DNA of 57,702 nucleotides from Roseiarcus sp036513315 (lineage in GTDB: Bacteria > Pseudomonadota > Alphaproteobacteria > Rhizobiales > Beijerinckiaceae): assembly GCA_036513315.1 (NCBI GenBank), contig DATBZF010000083.1:1-57702 (forward strand), in the 5' to 3' direction. The position numbers were made by a program, and so were the translations under genes. The notes under the pieces are model-generated. The model searched no databases. It was given only the letters and a program-made list of their open reading frames with translations, and had not been told where the DNA came from. The first letter of the stretch is position 1; the number at the start of each line of letters is the position of its first letter. This document shows positions 34,791-43,965 of the stretch, one piece after another.

Positions 34791-35114
34791 CGCGTGTCTC
34801 CTTGATAATTCGAGCCACCTTCATAAATCTCTCTGCGCCGTTCATAAAACAATTCCCTGGGACGCGTCGGTGACATCGACGGAAATTCATCCCTGAGGAT
34901 CGGGGTTTGTTCGCGATCATGGCGCATCTGCGCCGCTGGAACAATGACAGGGCGCGCCTACCTCGGCTGGGATTTGGGCTTGCCGCCAAGAGAAGGCCAG
35001 GACGCCATCAAACAGGGGTCCATTGCCTGCGACGCAGAATTGGGCGAGTTTCCCCAATCTGGTTAAAGATGTGAATTTGGGAATTTCCGTCCTGTTTTTG
35101 AAAGTGAATGACGA
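34791..35114. other. Gap without a supported gene
   Basis: 324 bases between two divergent genes. It contains the promoter-proximal region of phhB on one side and of the methyltransferase on the other. AT-rich patches (for example around 35040-35105) could hold promoters, but I cannot place -35/-10 boxes with confidence. Short open frames here look random. Confidence 0.3.
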
Positions 35115-35837
35115 ATGGAGTTCAACAAACGGGAAATAGCGCGCGGCTCCGTCCTGACAAGACTCGGGCTTTCTTCGTTGGTGACGACCGCGGCGATGGA
35201 TATTTCCGCCGGCCATCATGCCCATGTCGAGAAACAAACCATCCCCGGACAATTCGTCATCGATGGCTTGACGGTCGACGCGCCCGCCGGAATTTATCAT
35301 CCGACGCCAGATTCCAGTTCGGAACTATTCATTCGCAACATGCGGGCGATGGATTCCAGAAAGGTCGCCAAGGCGCTCGAAATAGGGGCTGGCTGTGGCG
35401 CCATCTCGCTGTTTATGGCGGCGCGCTGGAAATGCCAGGTCACCGCCTCGGATATCTCGCCCGAGGCGATCGCCGCGGTGAAAAGAAACGCCGAGAGAAA
35501 TCACATCGAAATCAATGCGCTGACGTCAGATCTGTTTGAGAACATCAGGGAAAAAGACTTCGATCTGATTGTTTTCAATACGCCGCTGATCGACAAGAAG
35601 CCTGAAAACAGTATTGAAAAATACAGTCTCTGCGATCCCGAAGGGCGCATCATGGGGGCCTTTGTGCGCGACGCCGGGCGTTACATCAAGAAGAATGGCC
35701 TGATCATTTTTTCGCTGTGCAGCAATTCCGCCTATGAAGTGATGGACGCGGTTGACCTCCGATTCCGCATCATCGCCCTTGAACTCGGCTATAGCGGCTT
35801 CTGGCGGGCGATCGTCGGGGCGGAGCGGGAAATCTAG
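35115..35837 (+). CDS. Class I SAM-dependent methyltransferase, HemK/small-domain (MTS) type
   Basis: 240 residues. Motif I ALEIGAGCGAISLFMA near 92, strand-2 motif VTASDISPEAIAAVKRNAERN, and FDLIVFNTPLIDKKPE near 152. The last corresponds to the N-P-P-Y motif of N- and RNA-methylating enzymes, here NTPL, so the amino-group acceptor may differ. An N-terminal ~70-residue segment (GQFVIDGLTVDAPAGIYHP) resembles that of small-domain methyltransferases. Acceptor unknown. It is on the opposite strand to its neighbours; ribosome-binding site weak. Confidence 0.7.
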   Translation: MEFNKREIARGSVLTRLGLSSLVTTAAMDISAGHHAHVEKQTIPGQFVIDGLTVDAPAGIYHPTPDSSSELFIRNMRAMDSRKVAKALEIGAGCGAISLFMAARWKCQVTASDISPEAIAAVKRNAERNHIEINALTSDLFENIREKDFDLIVFNTPLIDKKPENSIEKYSLCDPEGRIMGAFVRDAGRYIKKNGLIIFSLCSNSAYEVMDAVDLRFRIIALELGYSGFWRAIVGAEREI

Positions 35838-35850
35838 AAGCGCTTCCCCA

Positions 35851-36591
35851 TCAGCGATCAGGCCCCGCAAATCCCGCGAGATGTTCGGGAACCCGCCAGT
35901 TCTGCGCGGGATCCGGTTTGTGTTCGACCGGTGAAATATCGCCGCGCCAGGCGACGCCCATCATTTGCGCGGTCTGGTAAATCCGCGTCGCCCAGCCTTT
36001 CCCGGCCAATGCGCGCAGGGCGGCGGCGACATGCGGCGACACCAGATCGTGGAATACGATCATCGCCGTCGGCTCCAGATAATTCTCAGTTGCGAGCGCA
36101 TCGCTCGTCGGCGCCTGCCCGTCATGGTCGCCGTCGATGAAGACGAATGACCAGCGCCGCCCGGCGTGGCCCAGGCGGACGACTTCTTGCGGACTAGGGC
36201 CGGCAATCAGATTGGCGCGATCGGCCTTGCCGGAAGCTTTCACCGCCGCGACAAATTCCCGGTTCCATTCCGGCTCGCCAAGCAGAGGCTCTACGACATC
36301 GAGCGATCGCAGCCCCGATACGAGGAGATGGGCGGTCGACCAGCCGCGCCATGCGCCGATCTCCAGGCCGGCCCGGCCCGAGAAAAGCCGCGCGTTGGAA
36401 AACAAAATCGCCGCTTCGTCCCGGTTAATGAATCCAACCTGCGGGTCGCGGCGATCGACGTACCAGAGGTGATCGATTTCCTTTCTGAAATAGGGCCATG
36501 TGACGGCCTGTTTGTCGCCGACGATCATATTTGGAAAAAGGGCGTCGAGCTTCGGGACGCTGAGGTTGTCCGAGATGTAATCTGTGGTCAT
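35851..36591 (-). CDS. Class I SAM-dependent methyltransferase (Methyltransf_24-like)
   Basis: 246 residues from the ATG at 36591. Motif I GLEIGAWRGWSTAHLL near 80, acidic end DVVEPLLGE, then FVFIDGDHDGQAPTSDAL near 157 and IVFHDLVSPHVAAAL, the same IDGDH...HDL pattern as sugar O-methyltransferases of this group. Convergent with the HemK-like gene, whose stop is 14 bases away. Fourth methyltransferase within 4.6 kb, so the area is a methylation island. Frame extension to 36702 is not supported. Confidence 0.72.
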   Translation of the reverse strand: MTTDYISDNLSVPKLDALFPNMIVGDKQAVTWPYFRKEIDHLWYVDRRDPQVGFINRDEAAILFSNARLFSGRAGLEIGAWRGWSTAHLLVSGLRSLDVVEPLLGEPEWNREFVAAVKASGKADRANLIAGPSPQEVVRLGHAGRRWSFVFIDGDHDGQAPTSDALATENYLEPTAMIVFHDLVSPHVAAALRALAGKGWATRIYQTAQMMGVAWRGDISPVEHKPDPAQNWRVPEHLAGFAGPDR

Positions 36592-36794
36592 TGTCGCTCG
36601 TTCCAGAAACGCTCCGTCGCAATGACGGGGTCCTGACCTAGCGCTCCGATGATGGCGCCGCAAGTCCGGGAGGCTCCGGCCGCGCCAGCCCTTCTTAAGC
36701 AAGCGATCAGCACGCTCGGAAAATAATGGCCAGAATTCGACCGGCCGTGCATTTTCCTCTAGCGGTCCGGCCCCTTCCGGCTCATAATATCGTG

Positions 36795-36998
36795 ATGAGC
36801 GATGTCAAGCCCCGCGTCGAATTCGAGCCGGTCGACACCAGGACCGCCGCCGGATGGCAAGTGCGAGCCTCGCTTCCCTCGGGGAAGCAGGTCTTCATTG
36901 GCAGCTTCAACAACGAGGTTGAGGCGAGAGAGTGGATCGTTCGCAAATCTGACGCCTGGCTGCATCTCAAGGTCTGCGAGGCCAATCGCGTTGGCTGA
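36795..36998 (+). CDS. Small conserved hypothetical protein
   Basis: 67 residues from the ATG at 36795 (MSDVKPRVEFEP). It reads as a single small alpha/beta unit: WQVRASLPSGKQVFIGSF, then EVEAREWIVRKSDAWL, the pattern of short rhizobial proteins of unknown function. Its stop overlaps the probable TTG start of the next gene (TTGGCTGA), implying translational coupling with the DHFR-like reductase. An ATG at 36726 would add a hydrophobic-poor stretch and is less likely. Confidence 0.55.
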   Translation: MSDVKPRVEFEPVDTRTAAGWQVRASLPSGKQVFIGSFNNEVEAREWIVRKSDAWLHLKVCEANRVG

Positions 36999-37602
36999 GC
37001 CGCCCCAACGCCCGGGGGATCCGCCGCAGCGCGCCAGGCTCTTTTCGATCGAGGGCTATGCCATCATTTCCGCCGATGGCGCCATCGCCGACGCCAACGC
37101 CGCCTTCCCCACCGCGCTTTCATTCGAGGCGGACAAGCAATATTACGAACGCGAACTCGATCGCGTCGACGCGGTGATCCAGGGCCGCAATTCCTATGAA
37201 TTCCAGGTGAATTCGGCCAGACGGCGCCGGCTGGTGCTCACGCGCGCGATTCCCGCACTCGCGCCGGATCCTGAACGCCCACACGCCTTTTTGTGGAATC
37301 CGGCGGGCGCCTCGCTTGACGCGGCATGCGCCGCGCTGGGGCTCGCCGCCGGCAGGCTCGGGGTGGTCGGCGGCACTTACGTATTCGATCTCTTCCTCGA
37401 TATCGGCTACGATGCCTTTCACCTGTCGCGCGCCGACAAGGTGCAACTGCCCGGCGGGCCGCCGGTCTTTTCACAGATCGGGCCGGATCGTTCGCCGGAG
37501 GCCGTGCTTGCGCAACATGGCCTCGAGCCGGGGCCGGTTCAGGTGCTCGACGCCGCCCAGGCGGTCAGCCTGGTAGACTGGACGCGCAAAGCGTCGGTCT
37601 GA
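36991..37602 (+). CDS. DHFR/RibD C-terminal-like reductase, copy 2
   Basis: About 203 residues using the TTG at 36991; no ATG gives a complete domain, and the TTG overlaps the upstream stop. It is paralogous to the protein at 31418-31990: FSIEGYAIISADGAIADA, RRRRLVLTRAIPALAPDPERP, LWNPAGAS, GGTYVFDLFLDIGYDAFHLSRADK and GLEPGP recur with small changes. Likely NAD(P)H-dependent reductase of the RibD_C/DHFR fold. It lies just before an 8-oxoguanine deaminase-like gene and could act on purines or pterins; that is inference. Confidence 0.68.
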   Translation: MAEPPQRPGDPPQRARLFSIEGYAIISADGAIADANAAFPTALSFEADKQYYERELDRVDAVIQGRNSYEFQVNSARRRRLVLTRAIPALAPDPERPHAFLWNPAGASLDAACAALGLAAGRLGVVGGTYVFDLFLDIGYDAFHLSRADKVQLPGGPPVFSQIGPDRSPEAVLAQHGLEPGPVQVLDAAQAVSLVDWTRKASV

Positions 37603-37688
37603 CGCAGCGTCGCGCGCCTCGCCGCAATGGACAGAAGCGGGGCCTTGATCCATCGTGCCGGCGAAGAAGGAAGAGAGCGCCCTACCCG

Positions 37689-39020
37689 ATGCGTCTGTGG
37701 ATCAAAGACCCGCTTGCCATTCTTAGCGAGGGCGCGGAACGCGGATTGGTGGTCGAGGGGACGCGGATCGTCGAACTTGTCGCGCGCGGCCAGGCGCCGT
37801 CGGCGCCGGTCGATGCGACATTCGACGCCTCGCGCCATGTCGTCCTGCCTGGCCTTATCAACACGCATCACCATTTCTACCAGACGCTGACGCGCGCCCA
37901 TCCGGCGGCGATCGACCAGGACCTGATCGGCTGGCTGCTCGGCCTGGCGCCGATCTGGGCGCGGTTGACCCCCGAACATCTGCGCCTCGCCACGCGTCTC
38001 GCCCTCGTCGAACTCCTGCTGTCGGGCTGCACCACAGCGGCGGACCATCATTATGTGTTCCCGCCAGGGCTCGAGAACGCCATCGACATCGAGGTCGAGG
38101 AGGCGCGCCGGCTCGGCTTGCGCATGACGGTGACGCGGGGCTCGATGACGGTGTCGAAAAAGGACGGCGGCATTCCGCCCGATGAAATCGTCCAGGACGA
38201 AGAGACGATCCTCCTCGACAGCGAACGCGTGCTGAACCTGTTCCACGATCCCGATCTTGGCGCGATGATCCGCATCGCGCTGGCGCCCTGCTCGCCATTT
38301 TCGGTGACGAAAAGGATCATGGCGGAATCGGCGGCGATCGCCACACGCCACAATTGCCAATTGCACACCCATCTCGCGCAGACCGAGGAGGAGAACGATT
38401 ATTGCCGCCATCTCTACGGCATGCGGCCGGTCGATCTCCTGGAGGAGACGGGCTGGATGAGTCCGCGCGCCTGGCTCGCCCATGGCGTCTATTTCACGCC
38501 GCAGGAGATCGGGCGGCTCGGCCATGCCGGCGTTGGCGTGTGTCATTGCACCGCCTCCGACATGGTGCTCGCCTTGGGCATATGTCCGACCAAGGAACTC
38601 GAAGCGGCGGGGTCGCCGATCGGGCTCGGCGTCGACGGCTCGGCGTCGAACGATTCCTCCAATATGATGGAGGCGGTTCGCCATGCGCTGATGCTCGGGC
38701 GCTTGCGCTACGGCGCTTCCACGGTCACCCATTTCGACGCCTTGCGCTGGGCGAGCGAAGGCTCGGCGCGCTGCCTCGGGCGCGATGACATCGGCCGCGT
38801 CGCCGTCGGGCTGGAAGCGGATCTGGCTTTGTTCACGCTCGACGAGCCGCGCTTCAGCGGCGCCCATGATCCGATCGCCGCGCTGGTCCTCTGCGGCGCC
38901 CATCGCGCCGACCGGGTGATGATCGCCGGTCAATGGCGGGTGATCGACGGCGCCGTTCTCGGCGTCGATCTTGATGCGTTGATCGCCAGGCATAAGGCGG
39001 CGGCGCGCGCTTTCGCCTGA
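37689..39020 (+). CDS. Amidohydrolase, probable 8-oxoguanine deaminase
   Basis: 443 residues from the ATG at 37689. Metal-dependent hydrolase of the ATZ/TRZ-type subtype: HTHHHFYQTLTRA motif (HxH) near 62, HTHLAQTEEEND near 225, LAHGVYFTPQEI near 257, the active-site VCHCTASDMVLALGICP and GVDGSASND near 315. These features, notably CHCTASDM and VDGSASND, match the 8-oxoguanine deaminase group, which makes urate from 8-oxoguanine; other N-heterocycle deaminases are possible. Complete. Sits 86 bases after the reductase. Confidence 0.8.
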   Translation: MRLWIKDPLAILSEGAERGLVVEGTRIVELVARGQAPSAPVDATFDASRHVVLPGLINTHHHFYQTLTRAHPAAIDQDLIGWLLGLAPIWARLTPEHLRLATRLALVELLLSGCTTAADHHYVFPPGLENAIDIEVEEARRLGLRMTVTRGSMTVSKKDGGIPPDEIVQDEETILLDSERVLNLFHDPDLGAMIRIALAPCSPFSVTKRIMAESAAIATRHNCQLHTHLAQTEEENDYCRHLYGMRPVDLLEETGWMSPRAWLAHGVYFTPQEIGRLGHAGVGVCHCTASDMVLALGICPTKELEAAGSPIGLGVDGSASNDSSNMMEAVRHALMLGRLRYGASTVTHFDALRWASEGSARCLGRDDIGRVAVGLEADLALFTLDEPRFSGAHDPIAALVLCGAHRADRVMIAGQWRVIDGAVLGVDLDALIARHKAAARAFA

Positions 39021-39037
39021 GGCCGCGCGCACAATCG

Positions 39038-39820
39038 CTACAGAGATTCGCCGCCGTCGATCGTCACTGTCGCGCCAGCGACGTGGCGCGATCTTTCGCT
39101 GGCGAGGAACAACACAATATCGGCGATATCCGACACAGCGGCGATGCGCCGCGCCGGTATCGCGCCGATCATCGCCTCATAGTCGAGGCGGCCAGTCTTG
39201 AAATCCTCCTTGACGCCTTCGGTGTCGACGTGGCCGGGCGCGACGCCGTTGACGCGAATGCGCTTGGGCGACCATTCCAGCGCCATGGATTTCGTCAGGG
39301 AATTGAGCGCCGCCTTGGTCGCCGAATAAAGGCCGCAGCCTGGGGCCGGCCGCGCGCCGCTGATGCTGCTGACGTTGACGATGACGCCGGGACGCCGGTT
39401 GGCTGTCGCCCAGCGCGCCAGCGCGCGGCCGCAGAAAAGCGGACCGCGGAAATTAATGTCGAGAAAGCGCAAGGAATCCTCGGCGCTCACGTCAAGCAAA
39501 GGGATCAGCGCGAAATAAGCGGCATTGTTCACAAGGATATCGACGCCGCCGAAATGTTTCACCGCGGCGTCGATCAAGGCGTCGCATTGTTCGGGCACGC
39601 CGACGTCGGTTTGTACCGCGAGAGCCTGCGCGCCCGTATCGCGCGCGATCTCGGCGACAGCGCGGCTCGCTGTCTCGAAATTTCTGCCAGCGACGATGAC
39701 TTTGGCGCCGTTATGCGCAAAGGCGGAGGCGATTGCGCGGCCGATCCCGGCGCTGCCGCCAGTGACAACGACGACTTTCCCGTCGAATTCCGGATAAGTG
39801 CGGGAAGTGGAATCGGTCAT
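39038..39820 (-). CDS. SDR-family oxidoreductase
   Basis: 260 residues from the ATG at 39820. NAD(P) motif TGGSAGIGRAIA near 19-30, NNAAYFALIP near 95, catalytic Ser in VSSISGARPAPG and YSATKAALNSL (Tyr/Lys) near 160, then VNGVAPGHVDTEG. Classical SDR of the FabG/glucose-dehydrogenase type; substrate not inferable. Convergent with the amidohydrolase (17-base gap) and divergent from recG. Confidence 0.83.
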   Translation of the reverse strand: MTDSTSRTYPEFDGKVVVVTGGSAGIGRAIASAFAHNGAKVIVAGRNFETASRAVAEIARDTGAQALAVQTDVGVPEQCDALIDAAVKHFGGVDILVNNAAYFALIPLLDVSAEDSLRFLDINFRGPLFCGRALARWATANRRPGVIVNVSSISGARPAPGCGLYSATKAALNSLTKSMALEWSPKRIRVNGVAPGHVDTEGVKEDFKTGRLDYEAMIGAIPARRIAAVSDIADIVLFLASERSRHVAGATVTIDGGESL

Positions 39821-39974
39821 CGCATGGCTCTCGTCTGCGCTCGCGCGGGCGGACCGCCGCCGTCGCGACAGCATTTACAAATTCTCTCGGGCGCGGCGCC
39901 AGAGAAATCTGATCCTTCGGCCGCTTGCGTCCCGCTGCTGGCTAGGCCGCCCGCTTCTCAGCTATATCTCGCCA

Positions 39975-42071
39975 ATGCGCCCCGCTTTGCTCGACCCGCT
40001 CTTTGCGCCCGCCGCCACGCTGCCGGGCGTCGGCCCCAAAATCGCCAAGCTGATCGATCGCCTGCTCGATCGTGCGGGCGCGCGCGTCATCGATCTCCTG
40101 TTCCATCTGCCCTATGCGACGCTCGACCGGCGCGCGCGGCCGAAAATCCGCGATGCGCCCTGGGACGCAATCGCTACCCTTGAAGTGCGCGTCGCCGAAC
40201 ACCGGCCGCCGCCAAACGCCCGCTCCAAGGCGCCGTACAAAGTGCTGGTCGAGGATGAAACCGGCGATGTCGAACTGGTGTTCTTCCTCGCCAATCACGA
40301 GTGGATCCGCAAGCAATTGCCGCTTGGCGCGACGCGCTGGGTGTCGGGCAAACTGGAAATGTGGGACGGCCATTTGCAGATGGTTCATCCGGACCGGGTG
40401 ATGGACGCCGAGGCGCTCGCCAAAATGCCGGCGGTCGAACCGGTCTATGGGCTGACGGAAGGCCTCTTTCCACGCGTGCTCGCCAAGGCTGTGCAGGGCG
40501 CGCTTGGCCGGGCGCCGCGCCTGCCCGAATGGATCGCCGACGCCAATGCGCAGCGCCTGCGCGCGCCCGATTTCGCCGCCGCGCTTGACGCCATGCACAA
40601 CCCGCGACAGCCCGGCGACATCGATCCCACAAGGCCGGCCTGGACGCGGCTGGCCTATGACGAATTGCTCGCCAATCAGCTTGCGCTGTTGATGGTGCGC
40701 GCGCGCATGCGCGCCCTGGCCGGACGCGCCAACGCTTCGGACGGTCGCATCGCCACGAAAATCGAACTCGCCCTGCCCTTCCGCCTGACCGGCGCGCAGA
40801 CCAAAGCGCTCGCCGAGATCCGCGCCGATCTCGCTGCGCCCAAGCGCATGTTGCGGCTGCTGCAAGGCGATGTCGGCTCGGGAAAGACCGTCGTCGCGCT
40901 GCTGGCGATGGCGGGAATCGTCGAAGCGGGGCGGCAGGCGGCGTTGATGGCGCCGACCGAAATTCTCGCGCGCCAGCATTTCGAACGGATGCGCCCCCTC
41001 GCCGAGGCGGCCGGGCTGCGCATCGTCCTGCTGACCGGGCGCGACAAGGCCAGTGAGCGCAATCGGACGCTGGCGGCGCTCGCGGCGGGCGAAATCGATC
41101 TTGCTGTGGGAACTCACGCTTTGTTCCAGGAGAGCGTCGCCTTCGCCGATCTCGGCCTGGCGGTCGTCGACGAGCAGCATCGCTTCGGCGTGCATCAGCG
41201 CCTCGCCCTCGCGTCCAAGGGCGAGGCGGTCGACCTGCTGGTGATGACCGCCACGCCGATTCCGCGCACGCTCGTGCTCACCTATTTCGGCGACATGGAT
41301 GTGTCGGCGCTCACCGAAAAGCCGCCCGGCCGCACGCCGATCGACACCCGCGCGCTGCCGCTCGAACGGCTCGCCGACGTCGTCGCCGCGATCGGCCGGG
41401 CGATCGCTGGCGGCGCCCGCGCCTATTGGGTCTGTCCGCTGGTCGAGGAGAGCGAGGAGCTCGATGTCGCGGCGGCGCAGGAACGCGCGGAGGCGTTACG
41501 CGCAATATTCGGATCGGCGGTCGATGTCATCCACGGCCGCATGAAGGGCGCCGACAAGGATGCGGCGATGGAGCGCTTCCAGCGCGGCGAGACCAAAGTG
41601 CTGGTCGCCACCACCGTAATCGAGGTCGGCGTGGATGTGCCGGAGGCGACGATCATGGTGATCGAACATGCCGAGCGCTTCGGCCTCGCCCAATTGCATC
41701 AATTGCGCGGCCGGGTCGGACGCGGCGCCGGCCGCTCGACCTGCCTGTTGCTCTATAAGGCGCCGCTCGGCGAAGTGGCGCGGGCGCGGGTCGAAATCCT
41801 GCGCGAGACGGAAGACGGCTTTCGCATCGCCGAGGAGGATCTGCGTCTGCGCGGCGAAGGCGAAGTGCTCGGCTCGCGCCAGGCCGGCGCTCCCGGCTTC
41901 CGCATCGCCCGCCTCGAACTGCACGGCCAATTGCTCAGCCTGGCGCGCGATGAGGCGCAGGCGGCGCTGGCGCGCGCGCCGAGGCTGGCGGGGGAAGAGA
42001 ACCGCGCGCTGCGCGTCCTGCTCTATCTGTTCGAGCGCGACGAAGCGGTGCGGCTGCTGGAGGCGGGCTAA
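39975..42071 (+). CDS. recG: ATP-dependent DNA helicase RecG
   Basis: 698 residues from the ATG at 39975. RecG reverses stalled replication forks and branch-migrates Holliday junctions. N-terminal wedge domain with TLPGVGPKIAKLIDRL and the OB-fold, then helicase motifs: Walker A LLQGDVGSGKTVVA near 298, the DEQH box VVDEQHRFGVHQRL near 397, TATPIPRTL, and the C-terminal RGRVGRGAGRSTCLLL followed by RLRGEGEVLGSRQAG. All expected blocks are present. The stop overlaps the convergent DUF2867 gene by 4 bases. Confidence 0.95.
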   Translation: MRPALLDPLFAPAATLPGVGPKIAKLIDRLLDRAGARVIDLLFHLPYATLDRRARPKIRDAPWDAIATLEVRVAEHRPPPNARSKAPYKVLVEDETGDVELVFFLANHEWIRKQLPLGATRWVSGKLEMWDGHLQMVHPDRVMDAEALAKMPAVEPVYGLTEGLFPRVLAKAVQGALGRAPRLPEWIADANAQRLRAPDFAAALDAMHNPRQPGDIDPTRPAWTRLAYDELLANQLALLMVRARMRALAGRANASDGRIATKIELALPFRLTGAQTKALAEIRADLAAPKRMLRLLQGDVGSGKTVVALLAMAGIVEAGRQAALMAPTEILARQHFERMRPLAEAAGLRIVLLTGRDKASERNRTLAALAAGEIDLAVGTHALFQESVAFADLGLAVVDEQHRFGVHQRLALASKGEAVDLLVMTATPIPRTLVLTYFGDMDVSALTEKPPGRTPIDTRALPLERLADVVAAIGRAIAGGARAYWVCPLVEESEELDVAAAQERAEALRAIFGSAVDVIHGRMKGADKDAAMERFQRGETKVLVATTVIEVGVDVPEATIMVIEHAERFGLAQLHQLRGRVGRGAGRSTCLLLYKAPLGEVARARVEILRETEDGFRIAEEDLRLRGEGEVLGSRQAGAPGFRIARLELHGQLLSLARDEAQAALARAPRLAGEENRALRVLLYLFERDEAVRLLEAG

Positions 42072-42565
42072 GGGCGGGCGGCCTGGGCGAGCATGGTGCG
42101 CACGATCACGCGGTGGAACGGCATGATCACGGCGAGATAGGCGCGGCCGACCCAATTGTGGGTGCGCACCAGCGTTGTCGCCGTCACCTGGCGACGGTCG
42201 CCGCCCAGCATTGCGACGTCGACCACGACTCGAAAATCCAGATGCCAGTCGTCGAAGCCCATCACGATGCGATCGGGCGTCTGGCTGACGACGGGAAAGA
42301 AGCCGATACGGCGCACCTTCGCCGAGGACGCGTCTTTGCCGCCCGCTGCTTTTTCGGTCCCCTTCAGGCCGATCAAGGCGACAAGCCGGTTGCGCGAGGC
42401 GAGGAGCGTGCTGATCCAGCGGGGCGTGCGCGAAAAAACGCGCTGCGCAGCCGCGGCGGCGTCGAGCGCCGGCGCTTCGACGATCAGGCAATAGGCGTCG
42501 GCAAAGCCGGCGCCGACGAGAACCGGCCCCGTCGTCGCCTCGGGTATCATCGCCTGGACGGACAT
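42068..42565 (-). CDS. DUF2867-family protein
   Basis: 165 residues with the DUF2867 pattern: RIGFFPVVSQTPDRIVMGFDDWHLDFRVVV near 88-117 and LVRTHNWVGRAYLAVIMPFHRVIV near 133-156. AGGAG precedes the ATG at normal spacing. Function unknown. Close neighbours are recG (convergent) and the DUF502 gene upstream on the same strand, 42 bases away. Confidence 0.72.
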   Translation of the reverse strand: MSVQAMIPEATTGPVLVGAGFADAYCLIVEAPALDAAAAAQRVFSRTPRWISTLLASRNRLVALIGLKGTEKAAGGKDASSAKVRRIGFFPVVSQTPDRIVMGFDDWHLDFRVVVDVAMLGGDRRQVTATTLVRTHNWVGRAYLAVIMPFHRVIVRTMLAQAARP

Positions 42566-42607
42566 CGATGCTCCTGATGGATCGCGCAGGCCGCCCGCGC
42601 CGCGAAA

Positions 42608-43363
42608 CTATTCCGCCGCCCGGCCGTGCGGGGCGATCGCCTCCGGCGCGTGCTCGTGCCTTGCGGCATGGGCCATCGCGGCGAGCGCCGCCTGGCCCTC
42701 CGGCTGGACGACGCCCGCCGAAACGATCAGTTTCACCGCGTCCTCCGGCGTCATCGGTAATTCAATGACGTCGGCGGTCGGAATGAAAAAATAAAAGCCT
42801 GTCGTCGGGTTGGGCGTGCAGGGCAGGAAGACCGAGGTCATCTCGCCGGGCGGCAGCACGCCGGCGACGGCGACGGCCGGTTCGGCAGTGATGAAAACGA
42901 TCGACCAGGAGCCTTTGACCGGAAACTCGACCAGACCCACCTTGCGGAACTGGGTGCCGCTCTGGCTGAACACGGTCTCGAATATCTGCTTGACGCTCTT
43001 GTAGATGCCGCGCACGACCGGCGTGCGGTCAAGCAACGCCTCGCCGATGCGCACCAAAGTGCGCCCCGCGATATTGGCCGCGAGAAAACCGAGCAGCGTC
43101 AGGCCGACGATCGCAATGACGACGCCGAAGCCGGGCACATGGAAGGGCAGATAGGAATCGGGCCAGAAACGCGCCGGCACCAAGGGCTTGACCCAATTGT
43201 CGACGGTGTCGATGAACCACCAGGCGATATAGACGGTCACCGCGACGGGCCCGAAAATCACCAGTCCGGTGAAGAACCAAGTGCGCAGCCGCGCGCCCAG
43301 GCTGCGCCCCGGGACGGAGCCCGGTTCGCTGGCGATATCGCTCAATTTGGGCGCTAGAGTCAT
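42608..43363 (-). CDS. DUF502-family membrane protein
   Basis: 251 residues. Two N-terminal helices (WFFTGLVIFGPVAVTVYIAWWFI near 28-50 and VVIAIVGLTLLGFLAANIAG near 81-100) followed by the DUF502 core LLDRTPVVRGIYKSVKQIFETV, PVKGSWSIVFIT and FLPCTPNPTTGFYFFIP. Family is widespread in alphaproteobacteria beside recG; function not known to me beyond membrane association. The C-terminal tail is histidine-rich (AAMAHAARHEHAPEAIAPHG), unlike the rest. Confidence 0.85.
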   Translation of the reverse strand: MTLAPKLSDIASEPGSVPGRSLGARLRTWFFTGLVIFGPVAVTVYIAWWFIDTVDNWVKPLVPARFWPDSYLPFHVPGFGVVIAIVGLTLLGFLAANIAGRTLVRIGEALLDRTPVVRGIYKSVKQIFETVFSQSGTQFRKVGLVEFPVKGSWSIVFITAEPAVAVAGVLPPGEMTSVFLPCTPNPTTGFYFFIPTADVIELPMTPEDAVKLIVSAGVVQPEGQAALAAMAHAARHEHAPEAIAPHGRAAE

Positions 43364-43579
43364 GGCGATCTCTGGACGGACATATCTTACGCGACCGCCG
43401 CCGATTTCGCCAGATTGCGGCTGTCATCATTCGCGCCGACGATGACATCCGTGTGATCCGCTTAGATCTTGGCGGAACGCTGCATTATGGCCTCACCGGA
43501 GCGGAAGGCGGCGCCATTTTCAGGCCGCTGCAGGCCGAAAGGCGCTTTATCGCCGCGCATGAAACCTTTATGCGAAGGC

Positions 43580-43705
43580 ATGAAAAAAACGTCACCCAAC
43601 GCGATCGAAGACGCCCGCCAGCGCGCGATGACGATCCGCCTTCTGTTCGTCATCGGCGCGCTCGCCGGTCTTCTCGCCTGCGTCCTGGCCTCCCGCTTCC
43701 TCTGA
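43580..43705 (+). CDS. Small single-helix membrane protein
   Basis: 41 residues: a polar N-terminus (MKKTSPNAIEDARQRAMT) and one helix (IRLLFVIGALAGLLACVLASRFL). A start at 43559 in frame is the alternative. Function unknown; the codon pattern looks coding. Positioned between the DUF502 gene and glmS, on the opposite strand. Confidence 0.4.
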   Translation: MKKTSPNAIEDARQRAMTIRLLFVIGALAGLLACVLASRFL

Positions 43706-43818
43706 AGGTTCGATCAAATCCTTGAGGCGCCGTTAACCATGGCGTTTCGAATTTGCGGCGTTGCTGGAACGATTCCGGTCCTGCCCCGTTAGCGCGGCGT
43801 GGGCCAGAGATTGAGACT

Positions 43819-43941
43819 ATGAGTAATTTTCCCAGTTCCCATGCATCCCAGACCCATCCGGCGCTTTTGTACGCCGTTGCCATCGCAGCGATTGTCGCCG
43901 CCGCGCTATGCGGCTATGCGCTGGGCGCATCGTGGCCCTAG
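43819..43941 (+). CDS. Small single-helix membrane protein
   Basis: 40 residues: polar N-terminus (MSNFPSSHASQTHPA) and one helix (LLYAVAIAAIVAAALCGYALG) ending in SWP. It ends 24 bases from the 3' end of glmS. Plausible as a real micro-protein because the helix is clean and the frame is in register with GC-rich third positions, but the ribosome-binding site is weak. Confidence 0.4.
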   Translation: MSNFPSSHASQTHPALLYAVAIAAIVAAALCGYALGASWP

Positions 43942-43965
43942 CGGCGGGGACGAAGGCTCTCGCGC

